From Vicinamibacterales bacterium (GTDB lineage: Bacteria > Acidobacteriota > Vicinamibacteria > Vicinamibacterales > Fen-181): a DNA stretch of 64,000 bases. Shown here one piece after another: positions 17,157-28,327 of this stretch; the first letter of the stretch is position 1; each line of letters opens with the position of its first letter. The position numbers were made by a program, and so were the translations under genes. The notes below the pieces were generated by a model, which saw nothing but the letters and a program-made list of their open reading frames with translations, was not told where the DNA came from and did not search any database. The stretch lies in the NCBI GenBank assembly GCA_036504215.1, contig DASXVO010000086.1, forward strand, positions 62,001 to 126,000. Reading direction: 5' to 3'.

Positions 17157-17561
17157 GTGAAACTCAAGATCACTGTTGACGGCAAGACGTACGAGGTCGA
17201 TGTGGAAGTGGCGCAGCCGGAGCACCCGATCTACGGCGTCGGCGGGTACTTCCCGATGTCCCCTGCGCGGGTGCCGGCTCCGGCGCCGGCCGTCGCGGCG
17301 CCGCCGCCGCTCGCCGCCGGCGAGGCTCCGTCCGCGCCGGTCAACGAGGAAAAAGTCTGCCGCAGCCCGATCTCTGGCATCGTCGTCCGGATCACCGCGA
17401 AGCCGGGTCAGCAGATCCAGATCGGCGATGGCGTGCTCGTCCTCGAGGCGATGAAGATGGAGACGGACATCACCGCGCCGGTCGCCGGCACGATCAGCAC
17501 AATCAACGTGAACGTCGGTGACAGCGTCAAGGGAGGACAGGTCCTTGCCGAGTTCGAATGA
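17157..17561 (+). CDS. Biotin carboxyl carrier protein (transcarboxylase 1.3S-like)
   Basis: 134 residues from a GTG at 17157 preceded by GAGGGAGA. The N-terminal strand MKLKITVDGKTYEVDVEVA, an Ala-Pro linker (PARVPAPAPAVAAPPPLAAG) and the biotinyl domain follow in the usual order. LVLEAMKMETDITAPVAG contains the biotinylated Lys in EAMKME, and VNVGDSVKGGQVLAEFE closes the domain. It shuttles carboxyl groups between the 12S-like and 5S-like subunits encoded upstream. The absence of a biotin carboxylase gene next to it supports transcarboxylase use, although a carboxylase encoded elsewhere could also charge it. Confidence 0.93.
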   Translation: MKLKITVDGKTYEVDVEVAQPEHPIYGVGGYFPMSPARVPAPAPAVAAPPPLAAGEAPSAPVNEEKVCRSPISGIVVRITAKPGQQIQIGDGVLVLEAMKMETDITAPVAGTISTINVNVGDSVKGGQVLAEFE

Positions 17562-17572
17562 CACGCCCCACG

Positions 17573-17596
17573 GGGGCAAGGCGGAAGCCTTGCCCC
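17573..17596. repeat. Perfect palindromic element between carrier and epimerase genes
   Basis: GGGGCAAGGC (17573-17582) and GCCTTGCCCC (17587-17596) form a perfect 10-bp stem closed by GGAA. It lies 11 bases after the carrier stop and 11 bases before the epimerase start, so it would fold in the polycistronic RNA. The core GGC-nGAA-GCC is shared with a shorter hairpin inside the mutase small-subunit gene (19231-19246). Confidence 0.7.
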
Positions 17597-17607
17597 ACAC
17601 GGACGGA

Positions 17608-18054
17608 ATGACGGATATCGCGGGCTTCCTCTGCGTCGATCACGTCGCGATCGCGGTCAAGACGGGTGACCTGGAACCGCAGGTCGACGCCTACAAGCTG
17701 CTCGGCTTCACCGAGATCCACCGCGAAGAGGTCCACGGCGGCGACCAGGTGCGCGAGGTGCTCTTGCGCGTCGGCCGCGGCCCGAACCTCATCCAGTTGC
17801 TCGAACCCCTCGGCGCCAACTCGCCGGTCCAGAAGCTGATTGACCGGAACGGCGGACGCGGCGGTTTCGCACATGTGGCGTTTCGCGTGAGCGACATCCA
17901 GAAAGCCTTCGCCGACATGAAGGCGAAGGGGTTCAATATCATCGACAAGGCCCCGCGGAAAGGTTCGCGGGGGACGACGGTGTTCTTCGTGCACCCGAAG
18001 TCGCGCGAGGATGCCCCCTTCGGGTTCCTCGTCGAGGTCGTGCAGGAAGGCTAG
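17608..18054 (+). CDS. mce: Methylmalonyl-CoA epimerase
   Basis: 148 residues. Two glyoxalase-fold modules are visible: LCVDHVAIAVKTGDLEPQVD with the metal-binding His at the start, and GGFAHVAFRVSDIQKAFADM with the second His; VHGGDQVREVLLRVG and GFLVEVVQE supply the remaining ligands. The family interconverts (S)- and (R)-methylmalonyl-CoA, joining the carboxyltransferase to the mutase encoded just downstream. A longer frame starting at 17518 would overlap the carrier gene by 44 bases and run through the palindromic spacer, so the ATG at 17608 behind GGACGGA was chosen. Confidence 0.92.
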   Translation: MTDIAGFLCVDHVAIAVKTGDLEPQVDAYKLLGFTEIHREEVHGGDQVREVLLRVGRGPNLIQLLEPLGANSPVQKLIDRNGGRGGFAHVAFRVSDIQKAFADMKAKGFNIIDKAPRKGSRGTTVFFVHPKSREDAPFGFLVEVVQEG

Positions 18055-18118
18055 GCGGAGAGGCAGGCAAGCGGGCGGCCAGGCGGACGCGCGGCCGTCC
18101 GGATGGACGGTAATCGAT

Positions 18119-19501
18119 ATGTCAGATTCGCACGAGAGCATCGACCGGATCTTCCCACCCGTGGCGACCGCGGACTGGGAAGCGCAGATACGGAAGGACT
18201 TGAAGGGCGCCGACTACGACAAGAAGCTCGTCTGGAAGACAGACGAGGGGATCGCGGTCAGGCCCTACTACCGATCCGAACACGCGACGAGGCGCGAGCC
18301 GATCGTGGCCGGACCTCGGTCGTGGGTGATGGCGCCGCCTGGAGACGAGCCGCCCCTGAGCGTCAGCGTCGTCGAGTACCACGACCAGGGTGCGACGGCG
18401 GTGCAGGAACTGGCGTTCGCGCTCGCACAGGGCGCCGACCTGCTGGCCGCCGGCACACCGGTCACCACCGTCGGCGTCGGCATCGGATCGAACTACTTCA
18501 TCGAGATCGCCAAGCTGCGCGCGCTGCGACTCGTTTGGGCGCAGGTCGCGGAAGCCTTCGGCGCGCCTGCCGGGATCCGCATCCACGCGCGCACGGGCGG
18601 CGAGGACAAGACCCTCTACGATCCGTACGTCAACATGCTGCGCGTGACGACGGAGGCGATCTCGGCGATCGCCGGGAACTGCGATTCGCTGACGATCACA
18701 CCGTGCCTCTTCGACGCGCACCTCGCGGAGAACGTGCACCACATCCTGCGCGAGGAGAGCCAACTGGACAAGGTGGCCGACCCGGGAGCTGGCTCCTACT
18801 CGATCGAGGCGCTGACCGACGCCGTCGCGGCCGACGCATGGACGCTGTTCCAGGCCATCGAGGCGGCGGACGGTTGGTCGACGTACCGGGCGTCCGGTGC
18901 CGCCGACTCGGCGGTCGCAACGTCGCGCCAGGCGCGCGACGAGGCCGTCGCCTCGCGACGTCGCGTCCTGGTCGGCACGAACAACTACCCGAACCTCCAG
19001 GAACGCGAGCTCGACGCGGCGGATCAGATGCCGGGCGGCTGGCGCCTGGCGTCGATGTTCGAGTCCATCCGCCTGCGTACGGAGCGGCACGCGAAGAAGG
19101 CCGGGCGCACGCCCCGCGTGCTGCTGCTCGAGCGAGGCGACCTCAGCATGCGCAAGGCGCGCGCGGCGTTCTGTCAGAATTTCTTCGGCTGCGCGGGTTT
19201 TGAGATCGTCCAACGCGACACGCTCGGCGTCGAGGCTGAAGCCTCGCCCGACTCGCGGCTTCCTGACCCCGCCAGGGACGAGCCGTACGACCTGGTCGTG
19301 ATCTGCAGTTCGGACGCAGAGTACCTGGCCCTGGCGCATGAGATCTGCCCGAAGGCCGCGGTGCCGGTCATCGTCGCCGGGAACCCGAAGGACCAGATCG
19401 ACGCGCTGAAGGCGGCGGGCATCGCCGACTTCGTCCACGTGTTGTCGAACGCGGTGGACACGCTGCGATTCTGGCAGGACAGACTCGGCATTGGACACTG
19501 A
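18119..19501 (+). CDS. mutA: Methylmalonyl-CoA mutase small (beta) subunit
   Basis: 460 residues, starting [20 protein letters not shown]. It has the family's substrate-barrel-like domain ([53 protein letters not shown]) and a C-terminal flavodoxin-like domain ([35 protein letters not shown]). The DxHxxG cobalamin motif is missing, as in other small subunits, so it is structural rather than catalytic. At 19231-19246 the coding sequence contains a CGAGGC-tgaa-GCCTCG palindrome translated as part of [18 protein letters not shown], an unusual loop before the last domain. It is followed 17 bases later by the catalytic subunit gene. Confidence 0.92.
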   Translation: MSDSHESIDRIFPPVATADWEAQIRKDLKGADYDKKLVWKTDEGIAVRPYYRSEHATRREPIVAGPRSWVMAPPGDEPPLSVSVVEYHDQGATAVQELAFALAQGADLLAAGTPVTTVGVGIGSNYFIEIAKLRALRLVWAQVAEAFGAPAGIRIHARTGGEDKTLYDPYVNMLRVTTEAISAIAGNCDSLTITPCLFDAHLAENVHHILREESQLDKVADPGAGSYSIEALTDAVAADAWTLFQAIEAADGWSTYRASGAADSAVATSRQARDEAVASRRRVLVGTNNYPNLQERELDAADQMPGGWRLASMFESIRLRTERHAKKAGRTPRVLLLERGDLSMRKARAAFCQNFFGCAGFEIVQRDTLGVEAEASPDSRLPDPARDEPYDLVVICSSDAEYLALAHEICPKAAVPVIVAGNPKDQIDALKAAGIADFVHVLSNAVDTLRFWQDRLGIGH

Positions 19502-19518
19502 CAGGACGAGAGGCACCG

Positions 19519-21690
<2,172 letters not shown>

Positions 21691-21713
21691 AATTGGGCCA
21701 GCAACGGGCCGAG

Positions 21714-21795
21714 CGCCCGCTCACGCGGAGAGCGCAGAGATCGCACAGGAACCATGGTTGTTCCACGCGGTCTCTGTGTTCTTCGTGTGGAAATG
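21714..21795. repeat. Spacer with CGCGGAGAGCGCAGAG / CTCTGTGTTCTTCGTG words
   Basis: The 112-base gap before the MeaB gene contains CACGCGGAGAGCGCAGAGA and, 35 bases on, CGGTCTCTGTGTTCTTCGTG, which are loosely inverted versions of one another (AGAGCGCAGAG against CTCTGTGTTCT). It looks like a degenerate repeat rather than a gene. Confidence 0.4.
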
Positions 21796-21802
21796 ACATC
21801 AC

Positions 21803-22855
21803 GTGAACCGACCCCGCACCAGCGTTCGCCGGCGGCGGCTGACGGCCGCCGAGTACATCGACGGGATCCATCGGGCGGATCGCGGTGTGCTGGCGCGTGC
21901 CATCACGCTCGTCGAAAGCGAACTCCCTTCGGACGTGGATCTGGCCTCCGAGGTCATCGAAGCCTGCCTGCCCCGCACCGGCCGGGCGCGCCGCATCGGC
22001 ATCACCGGCGTACCGGGCGTCGGCAAGAGCAGCTTCATCGAGGCGCTCGGCACCTCCCTCACGCGGGAGCGCGCCGAGACGGTCGCGGTCCTCTCCATCG
22101 ATCCGTCGAGCCCCCTCTCGGGTGGCAGCATCCTCGGCGACAAGACGCGCATGGAGCGGCTCGCCACCGACGACCGCGCGTTCATCCGTCCGTCGCCGTC
22201 GCGAGGACACCTCGGCGGTGTGGCGCGGCGCACGCGCGAAGCGATGCTCTTGTGCGAGGCGGCGGGCTATCAGAACGTCTTCATCGAGACGGTCGGCGTC
22301 GGTCAGTCCGAGACAACGGTCCGATCGATGGTGGACTTCTTCCTGCTGCTGATGCTGGCGGGCGCTGGCGACGAACTGCAGGGGATGAAACGCGGAATCC
22401 TCGAGATGACGGATCTCATCGCCATCAACAAGGCCGATGGCGACAATCGCAAGCGGGCAGACCGCGCGCGCCACGACTACGAGAGCGCGTTACACCTCTT
22501 CCCCATGGCCGCTGATGGCTGGAACCCGCGCGTCGTCACCTGCTCGGCGTTCACCCGCGAGGGTGTGCCGGAGGTGTGGCAGATCGTGCTCGAGCACGAG
22601 GCGTTGATGCGACAGAACGGCTGGATGGCACGCCATCGTCAGGACCAGGCGCTGGAGTGGATGAAGGACGCGCTCCTCTACGGTCTCGAACAGGAAATCC
22701 GGCGCGACGATGCGATTAACGACCGGTTGGGCGCGATGGAGCAGGATGTGCTGCAGGGCAAGGTGAGCCCGTTCCGCGCCGCCCGCGACCTTCTGTCGCT
22801 CTTCCGACGCCACCGAGGCCACGCCGACACTCCCACAGCGCCATTCCGGGAGTGA
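21803..22855 (+). CDS. meaB: Methylmalonyl-CoA mutase-associated GTPase MeaB (ArgK family)
   Basis: 350 residues from a GTG at 21803. The G3E P-loop GITGVPGVGKSSFIEALG, the switch and base-3 regions (SIDPSSPLSGGSILGDKTRM, VFIETVGVGQSE) and the guanine-binding AINKADGDN are all present. MeaB guards and reloads the B12 mutase, blocking binding of damaged cofactor and helping its replacement in a GTP-dependent manner. Position directly downstream of the mutase subunits agrees. The helical C-terminus (QALEWMKDALLYGLEQEI) corresponds to the dimerisation arm. This is the last gene of the propionate operon. Confidence 0.95.
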   Translation: MNRPRTSVRRRRLTAAEYIDGIHRADRGVLARAITLVESELPSDVDLASEVIEACLPRTGRARRIGITGVPGVGKSSFIEALGTSLTRERAETVAVLSIDPSSPLSGGSILGDKTRMERLATDDRAFIRPSPSRGHLGGVARRTREAMLLCEAAGYQNVFIETVGVGQSETTVRSMVDFFLLLMLAGAGDELQGMKRGILEMTDLIAINKADGDNRKRADRARHDYESALHLFPMAADGWNPRVVTCSAFTREGVPEVWQIVLEHEALMRQNGWMARHRQDQALEWMKDALLYGLEQEIRRDDAINDRLGAMEQDVLQGKVSPFRAARDLLSLFRRHRGHADTPTAPFRE

Positions 22856-22950
22856 CTTCCCTGGTGGCGTTGTCGAGAGCGTACCTCATCCGGACCGCGG
22901 ATCCGGCGGACCGGACTTGGCGCGGGGCAGGTGTCCGCGGCCTTTAGCCG

Positions 22951-22979
22951 TTGCCGCAAGACCGACAAACCGCTACACT
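22951..22979 (+). promoter_or_regulatory. Promoter of the CBS-msrB pair
   Basis: TTGCCG (22951-22956), a 17-base spacer and TACACT (22974-22979) match a sigma70-type promoter. It stands ~94 bases before the CBS gene in an A+T-richer stretch. Confidence 0.55.
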
Positions 22980-23072
22980 TTTATTCTTCACCGACAATCG
23001 AGCGGCGGCGTGGTCCGGACGGCGCGAGGGCATACGTCCTTGGCGCCGGGTTTCCCACATGGAGGACGCACC

Positions 23073-23516
23073 ATGAGGACGGTTCGGGACCTGTTGAAGG
23101 ACAAGGGCGGCGACGTCTGGACCATCGGGCCGGAGGCATCGGTGTTCGAGGCACTCCAACTCATGGCCGATCGCAACGTCGGAGCGGTGCTGGTGGTCGA
23201 AGGCAACGGCGCGCTCGTCGGCATCCTGTCGGAACGCGACTATGCGCGCAAGGTGATTTTGAAGGGCCAGACGTCACGAGACACGCCCGTGTCAGCCATC
23301 ATGACGGAAGACGTCGTGTGTATCCCACCGGACACGACGATCGAGGCATGCATGGGCCTGATGACGACCAGACGCATTCGCCACCTCCCGGTGACCGAGC
23401 ACGAGCGGCCAGTCGGCATTGTCTCGATCGGAGACGTGGGCAAGGCCATGATCCAAAACCAGGGATTCTTGATTGCGCAGCTCGAGCAGTACATCTGCGG
23501 GAGCGCGCGGACGTGA
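23073..23516 (+). CDS. CBS-domain pair protein
   Basis: 147 residues; GGAGG lies 7 bases before the ATG at 23073. The protein is two tandem CBS motifs: VWTIGPEASVFEALQLMADR with GALVGILSERDYARKVI, then DVVCIPPDTTIEACMGLMTT with RPVGIVSIGDVGKAMI. A short tail follows (QGFLIAQLEQYICG). CBS pairs bind adenosyl nucleotides and usually regulate partner proteins; stand-alone forms like this are common but poorly understood. The stop codon TGA overlaps the ATG of msrB by one base, implying coupled translation and perhaps a stress-related role. Confidence 0.88.
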   Translation: MRTVRDLLKDKGGDVWTIGPEASVFEALQLMADRNVGAVLVVEGNGALVGILSERDYARKVILKGQTSRDTPVSAIMTEDVVCIPPDTTIEACMGLMTTRRIRHLPVTEHERPVGIVSIGDVGKAMIQNQGFLIAQLEQYICGSART

Positions 23517-23950
23517 TGGCACAAAACACGACTCGGAAGCAGACGCTCGTGCGGACAGACGAGGATTGGCGGACAGCGCTGACGGCGGACCAATACCGCG
23601 TCCTGCGGCAGCAGGCGACCGAGGCTCCCTGGTCGCACCCGCTCAACCGGGAACACCGCGCCGGCACGTTCGTGTGCGCCGGCTGCGGCGCCCCGCTCTT
23701 CGAGTCCGACTCCAAGTTCGACAGCGGCTGCGGATGGCCCAGCTACTTCCAGCCGCTCGACTCGGCGGTCGAGACGGCCGAGGACGCCAGCCATCTCATG
23801 GCGCGGACCGAGGTGCACTGCCAGCACTGCGGCGGACACCTCGGCCACGTGTTCGACGACGGCCCGCCGCCCACCGGCCTTCGGTATTGCATCAACGGGA
23901 CATCTCTGAAATTCACGCCCAAGCCCAAGCTCGAGCCGCCCACGCGCTGA
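23516..23950 (+). CDS. msrB: Peptide-methionine (R)-S-oxide reductase MsrB
   Basis: 144 residues. The domain reads TALTADQYRVLRQQATEAPW, then zinc ligands in FVCAGCGAPLF and VHCQHCGGHLGHVF, the conserved SGCGWPSYFQ and the catalytic Cys in GLRYCINGTSLKF. All four zinc Cys residues and the active-site Cys are kept. It repairs methionine-R-sulfoxide in proteins using thioredoxin. No signal peptide is present, so it is cytoplasmic. The ATG overlaps the CBS stop codon. Confidence 0.95.
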   Translation: MAQNTTRKQTLVRTDEDWRTALTADQYRVLRQQATEAPWSHPLNREHRAGTFVCAGCGAPLFESDSKFDSGCGWPSYFQPLDSAVETAEDASHLMARTEVHCQHCGGHLGHVFDDGPPPTGLRYCINGTSLKFTPKPKLEPPTR

Positions 23951-24010
23951 GCGTCGGGCGGAAGTACAGTAGACTCATCAGGTGCTTGGCGCACACGGAG
24001 GTACTCCGAG

Positions 24011-24247
24011 ATGAAGCCAGCGATTGGTGTGTGGACGCGTGTACACGACGATACTGTCACGATGGGAGTGATGCAGCTGCCGACCGGCTTCTTCCAGGTG
24101 GTGATCCAGGACGGCGCGCTCACGACGTCGATCGAGGACGGCCAACGGCGCACGATGGTGGACGCCTACACGCGGGCCGACGCCTACCTGAGGATGCAGG
24201 GACATCTGTGTTCGGGCGGGTGCGGCCCCTGGAGACGCAAGCTCTGA
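24011..24247 (+). CDS. Small protein of unknown function, 78 residues
   Basis: A GGAGG site nine bases upstream and an unbiased codon pattern support it. The product reads as a compact alpha/beta protein: MKPAIGVWTRVHDDTVTMGV and LPTGFFQVVIQDGALTTSIEDG suggest a beta-sheet, VDAYTRADAYLRMQGHLC a helix, and the C-terminus carries CSGGCGPW, a CxxxC pair that could bind metal or form a disulfide. A weak promoter (CTGAGC-N17-TAGACT, -10 at 23970-23975) precedes it. No family was recognised. Confidence 0.6.
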   Translation: MKPAIGVWTRVHDDTVTMGVMQLPTGFFQVVIQDGALTTSIEDGQRRTMVDAYTRADAYLRMQGHLCSGGCGPWRRKL

Positions 24248-24343
24248 AGTCGCAAGAGAGGTTGGCCAGATGGCCGAGGACAACCTGGATGCACGCCTGC
24301 GCGCCGGAGATCGAGGCGATCCGAAGGGGCCAGCTCCGCCCCA

Positions 24344-26332
24344 TCATGCCGTGACCCGGCCCAGGCCGGCGGCGACGAACTGGCGGAACTGGTAGACGCT
24401 GCTGTAGGGCATCACGCGGATCAGCTCTTCGAGGTTCGTCCGGCCGGCGGTCAGTCGATCCATCACGTCATGCGCCATCGACACGGTGCTGCGCGCCGCG
24501 CTGGCGCGCACCCGGTCGAACGGCGCGTTCTTGCTGATCAGGATCACATCCTCTTCGTCCGGCACCCACAGTTCGGCGATGCTCGTCCGTCCCCGGTAGC
24601 CGGTAAAGTTGCAGGCTCGGCAACCGGCGCCGCGGTAGAAGACCAATCCTCCCGGCTCGCTCGGGAAGAACTCCTTGATGAGGTCGGGGGACGGCTGGTA
24701 CTCCTGTCGACACTCCGAGCACACCTGTCGCACGAGGCGCTGCGCGAGCACTCCCAGCAGCGACGAGGCGAGCAGGTTCGGATCCACCTTGAGATCGAGC
24801 AGCCGCGTCACCGACGAGATCGCGTCGTTGGTGTGCAGCGTGCTGAGCAACAGATGCCCGGTTTGCGCCGCGCGGAACGCCATTTCGGCGGTCTCCTCGT
24901 CGCGAATCTCGCCGATCATGATCACTTCCGGGTCGTGCCGCAGAAAAGCCCGCAGATAACGGGCGAACGTGTTGCCGATCCGCTCGTTCACCTCCGACTG
25001 GCTGAATTGCTCGTAGACATATTCGATCGGATCCTCAGCGGTCAGCACCCGGATCTCGGGCCGGTAGGTCGTCATCAGTGAGGCGTAGAGCGTCGTGCTC
25101 TTCCCCGAACCGGTCGGCCCGGTCACCAGCAAGATGCCGGACGGCCGCTTCAGCAGTTGATGCAACGTGGTGATGATGGCTGGTGAGAACCCGAGCTTGT
25201 CGATCGACGTCGGCGCGTTCTTCTTGTCGAGAATCCGCAGGACGCAGCTCTCGCCGTAGTAGCCGGGCAGGATCGAGACGCGGAAGTCGATGTTGAGCTG
25301 CTCACCCTTGCGCTCGATCCGCACGCGGAATGCGCCGTCCTGCGGCCGCCGGCGCTCGGCGATATCGAGCTTGGCGAGCACCTTGATGCGCGAGATGATC
25401 TCGCGCGCCCCGCGATCGCAGGTCTCCTGCAGCGGGCCGAGGTCCAAGGCCTGCAGGATGCCGTCGAGCCTGAAACGGACGTGCATCCGGCCGGCCAGCA
25501 TCTCCAGGTGGATGTCGCTGCAACCGCGGTCGAGGGCAATCGTGAGCAACTGCCGGACGGCCCCGTCCGCTCGCTTGTCCTGGATGTACTCCTCGACGTA
25601 CTTGCTCTTGATCGCGCCCGTGCCCGTGCCCTGGTCGGGCTCGTCTTCGCCCGCCACGTCCAGCGTTTCGACGTGGTCCGTCGTCTGTGCCGGGGCCACG
25701 AGCGGAGGTGTGTCGATCGGCTGCACGTAGAGCCGCTTGAATGCCCGTTTGATTGCCTCCTGCGAGGCGGTGACGACATTGACCACGAAGCCGGTGGAGG
25801 CGGCCAGTTCATCGGTCACCGACACGTTGGTCGGGTCGTCCATGCAGACTGTGAGCATCTGCCCGATTTGCGCGACGGGTACGAGCACGTGGCGGCGCGC
25901 GTAGTGGGTGTTGATGATCCGCGCGAGGCTGCGATCGGCGTCGATCCGGTCGAGGTCGATGAACGGGATGTTCAACTGCAGGCCGAGCGCCTGGCGCATC
26001 ACTTCGTCCGTCACGAGGCCCAGCTTGACCAGCACTTCACCGAGCGGACGCTGCAGCCGCTGCTGCTGGACGAGCGCCTGCTGGAGGCGTTCCTCGGAGA
26101 TCGCCCCGCTGCGAACCAGCACCTCGCCGAGCCGGAGGCGTTTCTCGCTCCGCTCGAGCACGAGCGAGAGCTGCCGCTGGGTGACGAGCTTCCGCTCGAC
26201 CAGGATCCGGCCCAGTGGCACGTAGTCGGGCGATCCCGCCTGCGCCGATAGTGCCGAGTCCAACTGCTCCTCGGTGATCAAGCCCTCCTTGATCAGCAGC
26301 CTCCCGAGTCGAGCCTCCGACGGCGTCCTCAT
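24344..26332 (-). CDS. PilB/GspE-type secretion ATPase with four N-terminal MshEN-like repeats
   Basis: 662 residues. The N-terminus has four ~30-residue helical repeats: LGRLLIKEGLITEEQLDSAL, LGRILVERKLVTQRQLSLVL, LGEVLVRSGAISEERLQQAL and LGEVLVKLGLVTDEVMRQAL. An N2 domain and the ATPase core follow: VTGPTGSGKSTTLYASL is Walker A, IMIGEIRDEETAEMAFRAAQ the Walker B region, and the zinc-binding pairs CSECRQEY and CRACNFTGYRGR are intact. These hexameric motors drive type IV pilus extension or type II secretion; MshEN repeats bind cyclic-di-GMP in some members. No other pilus genes are adjacent, so the partner machinery is elsewhere. The gene lies 19 bases downstream of ettA. Confidence 0.92.
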   Translation of the reverse strand: MRTPSEARLGRLLIKEGLITEEQLDSALSAQAGSPDYVPLGRILVERKLVTQRQLSLVLERSEKRLRLGEVLVRSGAISEERLQQALVQQQRLQRPLGEVLVKLGLVTDEVMRQALGLQLNIPFIDLDRIDADRSLARIINTHYARRHVLVPVAQIGQMLTVCMDDPTNVSVTDELAASTGFVVNVVTASQEAIKRAFKRLYVQPIDTPPLVAPAQTTDHVETLDVAGEDEPDQGTGTGAIKSKYVEEYIQDKRADGAVRQLLTIALDRGCSDIHLEMLAGRMHVRFRLDGILQALDLGPLQETCDRGAREIISRIKVLAKLDIAERRRPQDGAFRVRIERKGEQLNIDFRVSILPGYYGESCVLRILDKKNAPTSIDKLGFSPAIITTLHQLLKRPSGILLVTGPTGSGKSTTLYASLMTTYRPEIRVLTAEDPIEYVYEQFSQSEVNERIGNTFARYLRAFLRHDPEVIMIGEIRDEETAEMAFRAAQTGHLLLSTLHTNDAISSVTRLLDLKVDPNLLASSLLGVLAQRLVRQVCSECRQEYQPSPDLIKEFFPSEPGGLVFYRGAGCRACNFTGYRGRTSIAELWVPDEEDVILISKNAPFDRVRASAARSTVSMAHDVMDRLTAGRTNLEELIRVMPYSSVYQFRQFVAAGLGRVTA

Positions 26333-26351
26333 TGCCAGCCTCCCTCGCCCG

Positions 26352-28034
26352 TCACTGCCGCACGAGCTTCCGGTACTTGATCCGATGCGGCCGGTCCGAA
26401 TCGGCGCCCAGCCGGCGGTGGCGATCGGCTTCGTAGTCCTGGTAGTTCCCTTGGTACCACACTACGTCGCTGTTCCCTTCGAACGCGATGATGTGCGTTG
26501 CGATGCGATCGAGGAACCAGCGGTCGTGGCTGACGACGAGCGCGCAGCCGGCAAACTCCAGCAGCGCGTCCTCGAGCGACCGCAGCGTGTCCACGTCGAG
26601 ATCGTTCGTCGGCTCGTCGAGCAGCAGCAGATTGCAGCCGCCTTTGAGCAGTTTTGCCAGGTGCACGCGGTTGCGTTCCCCGCCCGACAGCGTCCCGACC
26701 GGCCGCTGCTGGTCGCGCCCCTTGAAGTTGAACCACGACGCGTAGGCGCGCGACGGCACGGCCCGCTTGCCGATCTGGATCTCGTCCAGGCCGCCGGAGA
26801 TCTCGTCCCACACGCTCTTCGCGGGATCGAGGGCGTCGCGACTCTGGTCGACGTAGCCGATCTTCACCGTCTCGCCCACTCGGAGCGACCCGGCGTCCGG
26901 GGGTTCCTGTCCCGTGATCAGTCGAAACAGCGTCGTCTTTCCCGCACCGTTGGGCCCGATGATTCCCACGATGCCCCCTCGGGGCAGCTGGAAACTGAGG
27001 CCGTCGATCAGCAGGTTGTCGCCGTAGCCCTTCCGCAGCCCCTCGGCCTCGACGACGATGTCGCCGAGGCGCGGGCCGGGCGTGATGTAGATCTCGCCCC
27101 GCTCGATACGCTGCACGGCGTCCTGCGCGAGCAGGTCCTCATAGGCATTCAGTCGTGCCTTGCCCTTGGCCTGCCGGGCGCGCGGGGACATGCGAATCCA
27201 CTCCAACTCGCGTGCCAGCGTGCGCTGGCGCCGCGCCTCCTGCTTCTCCTCGTGCTCGAGACGCTGCTGCTTCTGCTCCAGCCATGACGAGTAGTTCCCC
27301 TGCCACGGGATGCCCTGTCCCCGGTCCAACTCGAGGATCCACCCGGCCACGTTGTCGAGGAAGTACCGGTCGTGCGTGACGGCAACCACCGTCCCGGGGT
27401 AGTCGTGGAGAAAGCGCTCGAGCCAGGCGACCGATTCGGCGTCGAGGTGGTTCGTGGGCTCGTCGAGCAACAGCAGGTCGGGCGACCGGAGCAGCAAACG
27501 GCACAGCGCGACACGTCGGCGCTCGCCGCCGGACAGCGTCTCGACGTTGGCGTCAGCCGTCGGCACGCGCAACGCATCCATCGCGAGTTCGACCCGCGAG
27601 TCGAGGTCCCAGGCCGACGCCGCGTCGATCCTGTCCTGGAGCGCACCCTGCTGGTCGAGGACCTTCTCCATTTCTTCGGGTGACAGATCTTCGCCCAGCC
27701 GCTCGGTCAGGCGCTCGTAGTCGGCCAGCAGCGCACGGGTCTCCGCCACGCCCTCTTCGATGTTGCCCAGAACGGTCTTGTTCGGATCGAGCTGGGGCTC
27801 CTGCGACAGGAGGCCGACCGACACCCCGTCGGCGGCAAACGCCTCGCCAGCGAAATCACGGTCGAGGCCCGCCATAATCCTCAGCAGCGTGCTCTTGCCG
27901 GCCCCGTTCGCGCCGAGCACGCCGATCTTGGCGCCGGGCAGGAACGCCAGCCAGATGTCCTTCAAGACAGTCTTGTCGGGGGGATGGACCTTCGTGAGGC
28001 CCTGCATCGTGAAGATGTACTGGTACGCGGCCAC
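26352..28034 (-). CDS. ettA: ABC-F translation factor EttA
   Basis: 560 residues from a GTG at 28034 behind AGGAG. Two ABC domains are complete: Walker [17 protein letters not shown] and [16 protein letters not shown], signatures [12 protein letters not shown] and [12 protein letters not shown], Walker B with [15 protein letters not shown] and [15 protein letters not shown]. Between them is the P-site tRNA-interaction linker ([20 protein letters not shown]), and the first domain holds the EttA arm. The length (~555) and opening [16 protein letters not shown] are diagnostic. It gates the first translocation step on the ribosome according to the ATP/ADP ratio. Confidence 0.96.
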   Translation of the reverse strand: MAAYQYIFTMQGLTKVHPPDKTVLKDIWLAFLPGAKIGVLGANGAGKSTLLRIMAGLDRDFAGEAFAADGVSVGLLSQEPQLDPNKTVLGNIEEGVAETRALLADYERLTERLGEDLSPEEMEKVLDQQGALQDRIDAASAWDLDSRVELAMDALRVPTADANVETLSGGERRRVALCRLLLRSPDLLLLDEPTNHLDAESVAWLERFLHDYPGTVVAVTHDRYFLDNVAGWILELDRGQGIPWQGNYSSWLEQKQQRLEHEEKQEARRQRTLARELEWIRMSPRARQAKGKARLNAYEDLLAQDAVQRIERGEIYITPGPRLGDIVVEAEGLRKGYGDNLLIDGLSFQLPRGGIVGIIGPNGAGKTTLFRLITGQEPPDAGSLRVGETVKIGYVDQSRDALDPAKSVWDEISGGLDEIQIGKRAVPSRAYASWFNFKGRDQQRPVGTLSGGERNRVHLAKLLKGGCNLLLLDEPTNDLDVDTLRSLEDALLEFAGCALVVSHDRWFLDRIATHIIAFEGNSDVVWYQGNYQDYEADRHRRLGADSDRPHRIKYRKLVRQ

Positions 28035-28327
28035 GGCAGCTCCTGGAATGACCAGTCGGCGGATGTCCGCCTATTCTTGCACGGTCGGGGGCGTCACGGG
28101 GGGCGGCATTCGCAGGAGTTCCCGGACCTTGGTCGGAAACCTCCGACGGACCACTGCGTCAGCGAGTCTCGAGGCAGAGCTGGTTCGGCGTCGCGGCCCC
28201 CAAACGTGCACTGGGCGCCCGGCGGTTGTAGAATAACAAGCTACCCGCCGTTTGGAAGGTCCCAGACAGAGGTGCGTTTTCGGCGGGAGGTGGGACCGCG
28301 GACACAACGAGGCCCGGAGGCCGAGCC

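Noticed and set aside
14840-17185. 781-codon minus-strand frame over the 12S-like and OadG-like genes
   Set aside because: No recognisable protein features; it is antisense to a textbook carboxyltransferase and spans spacer repeats.
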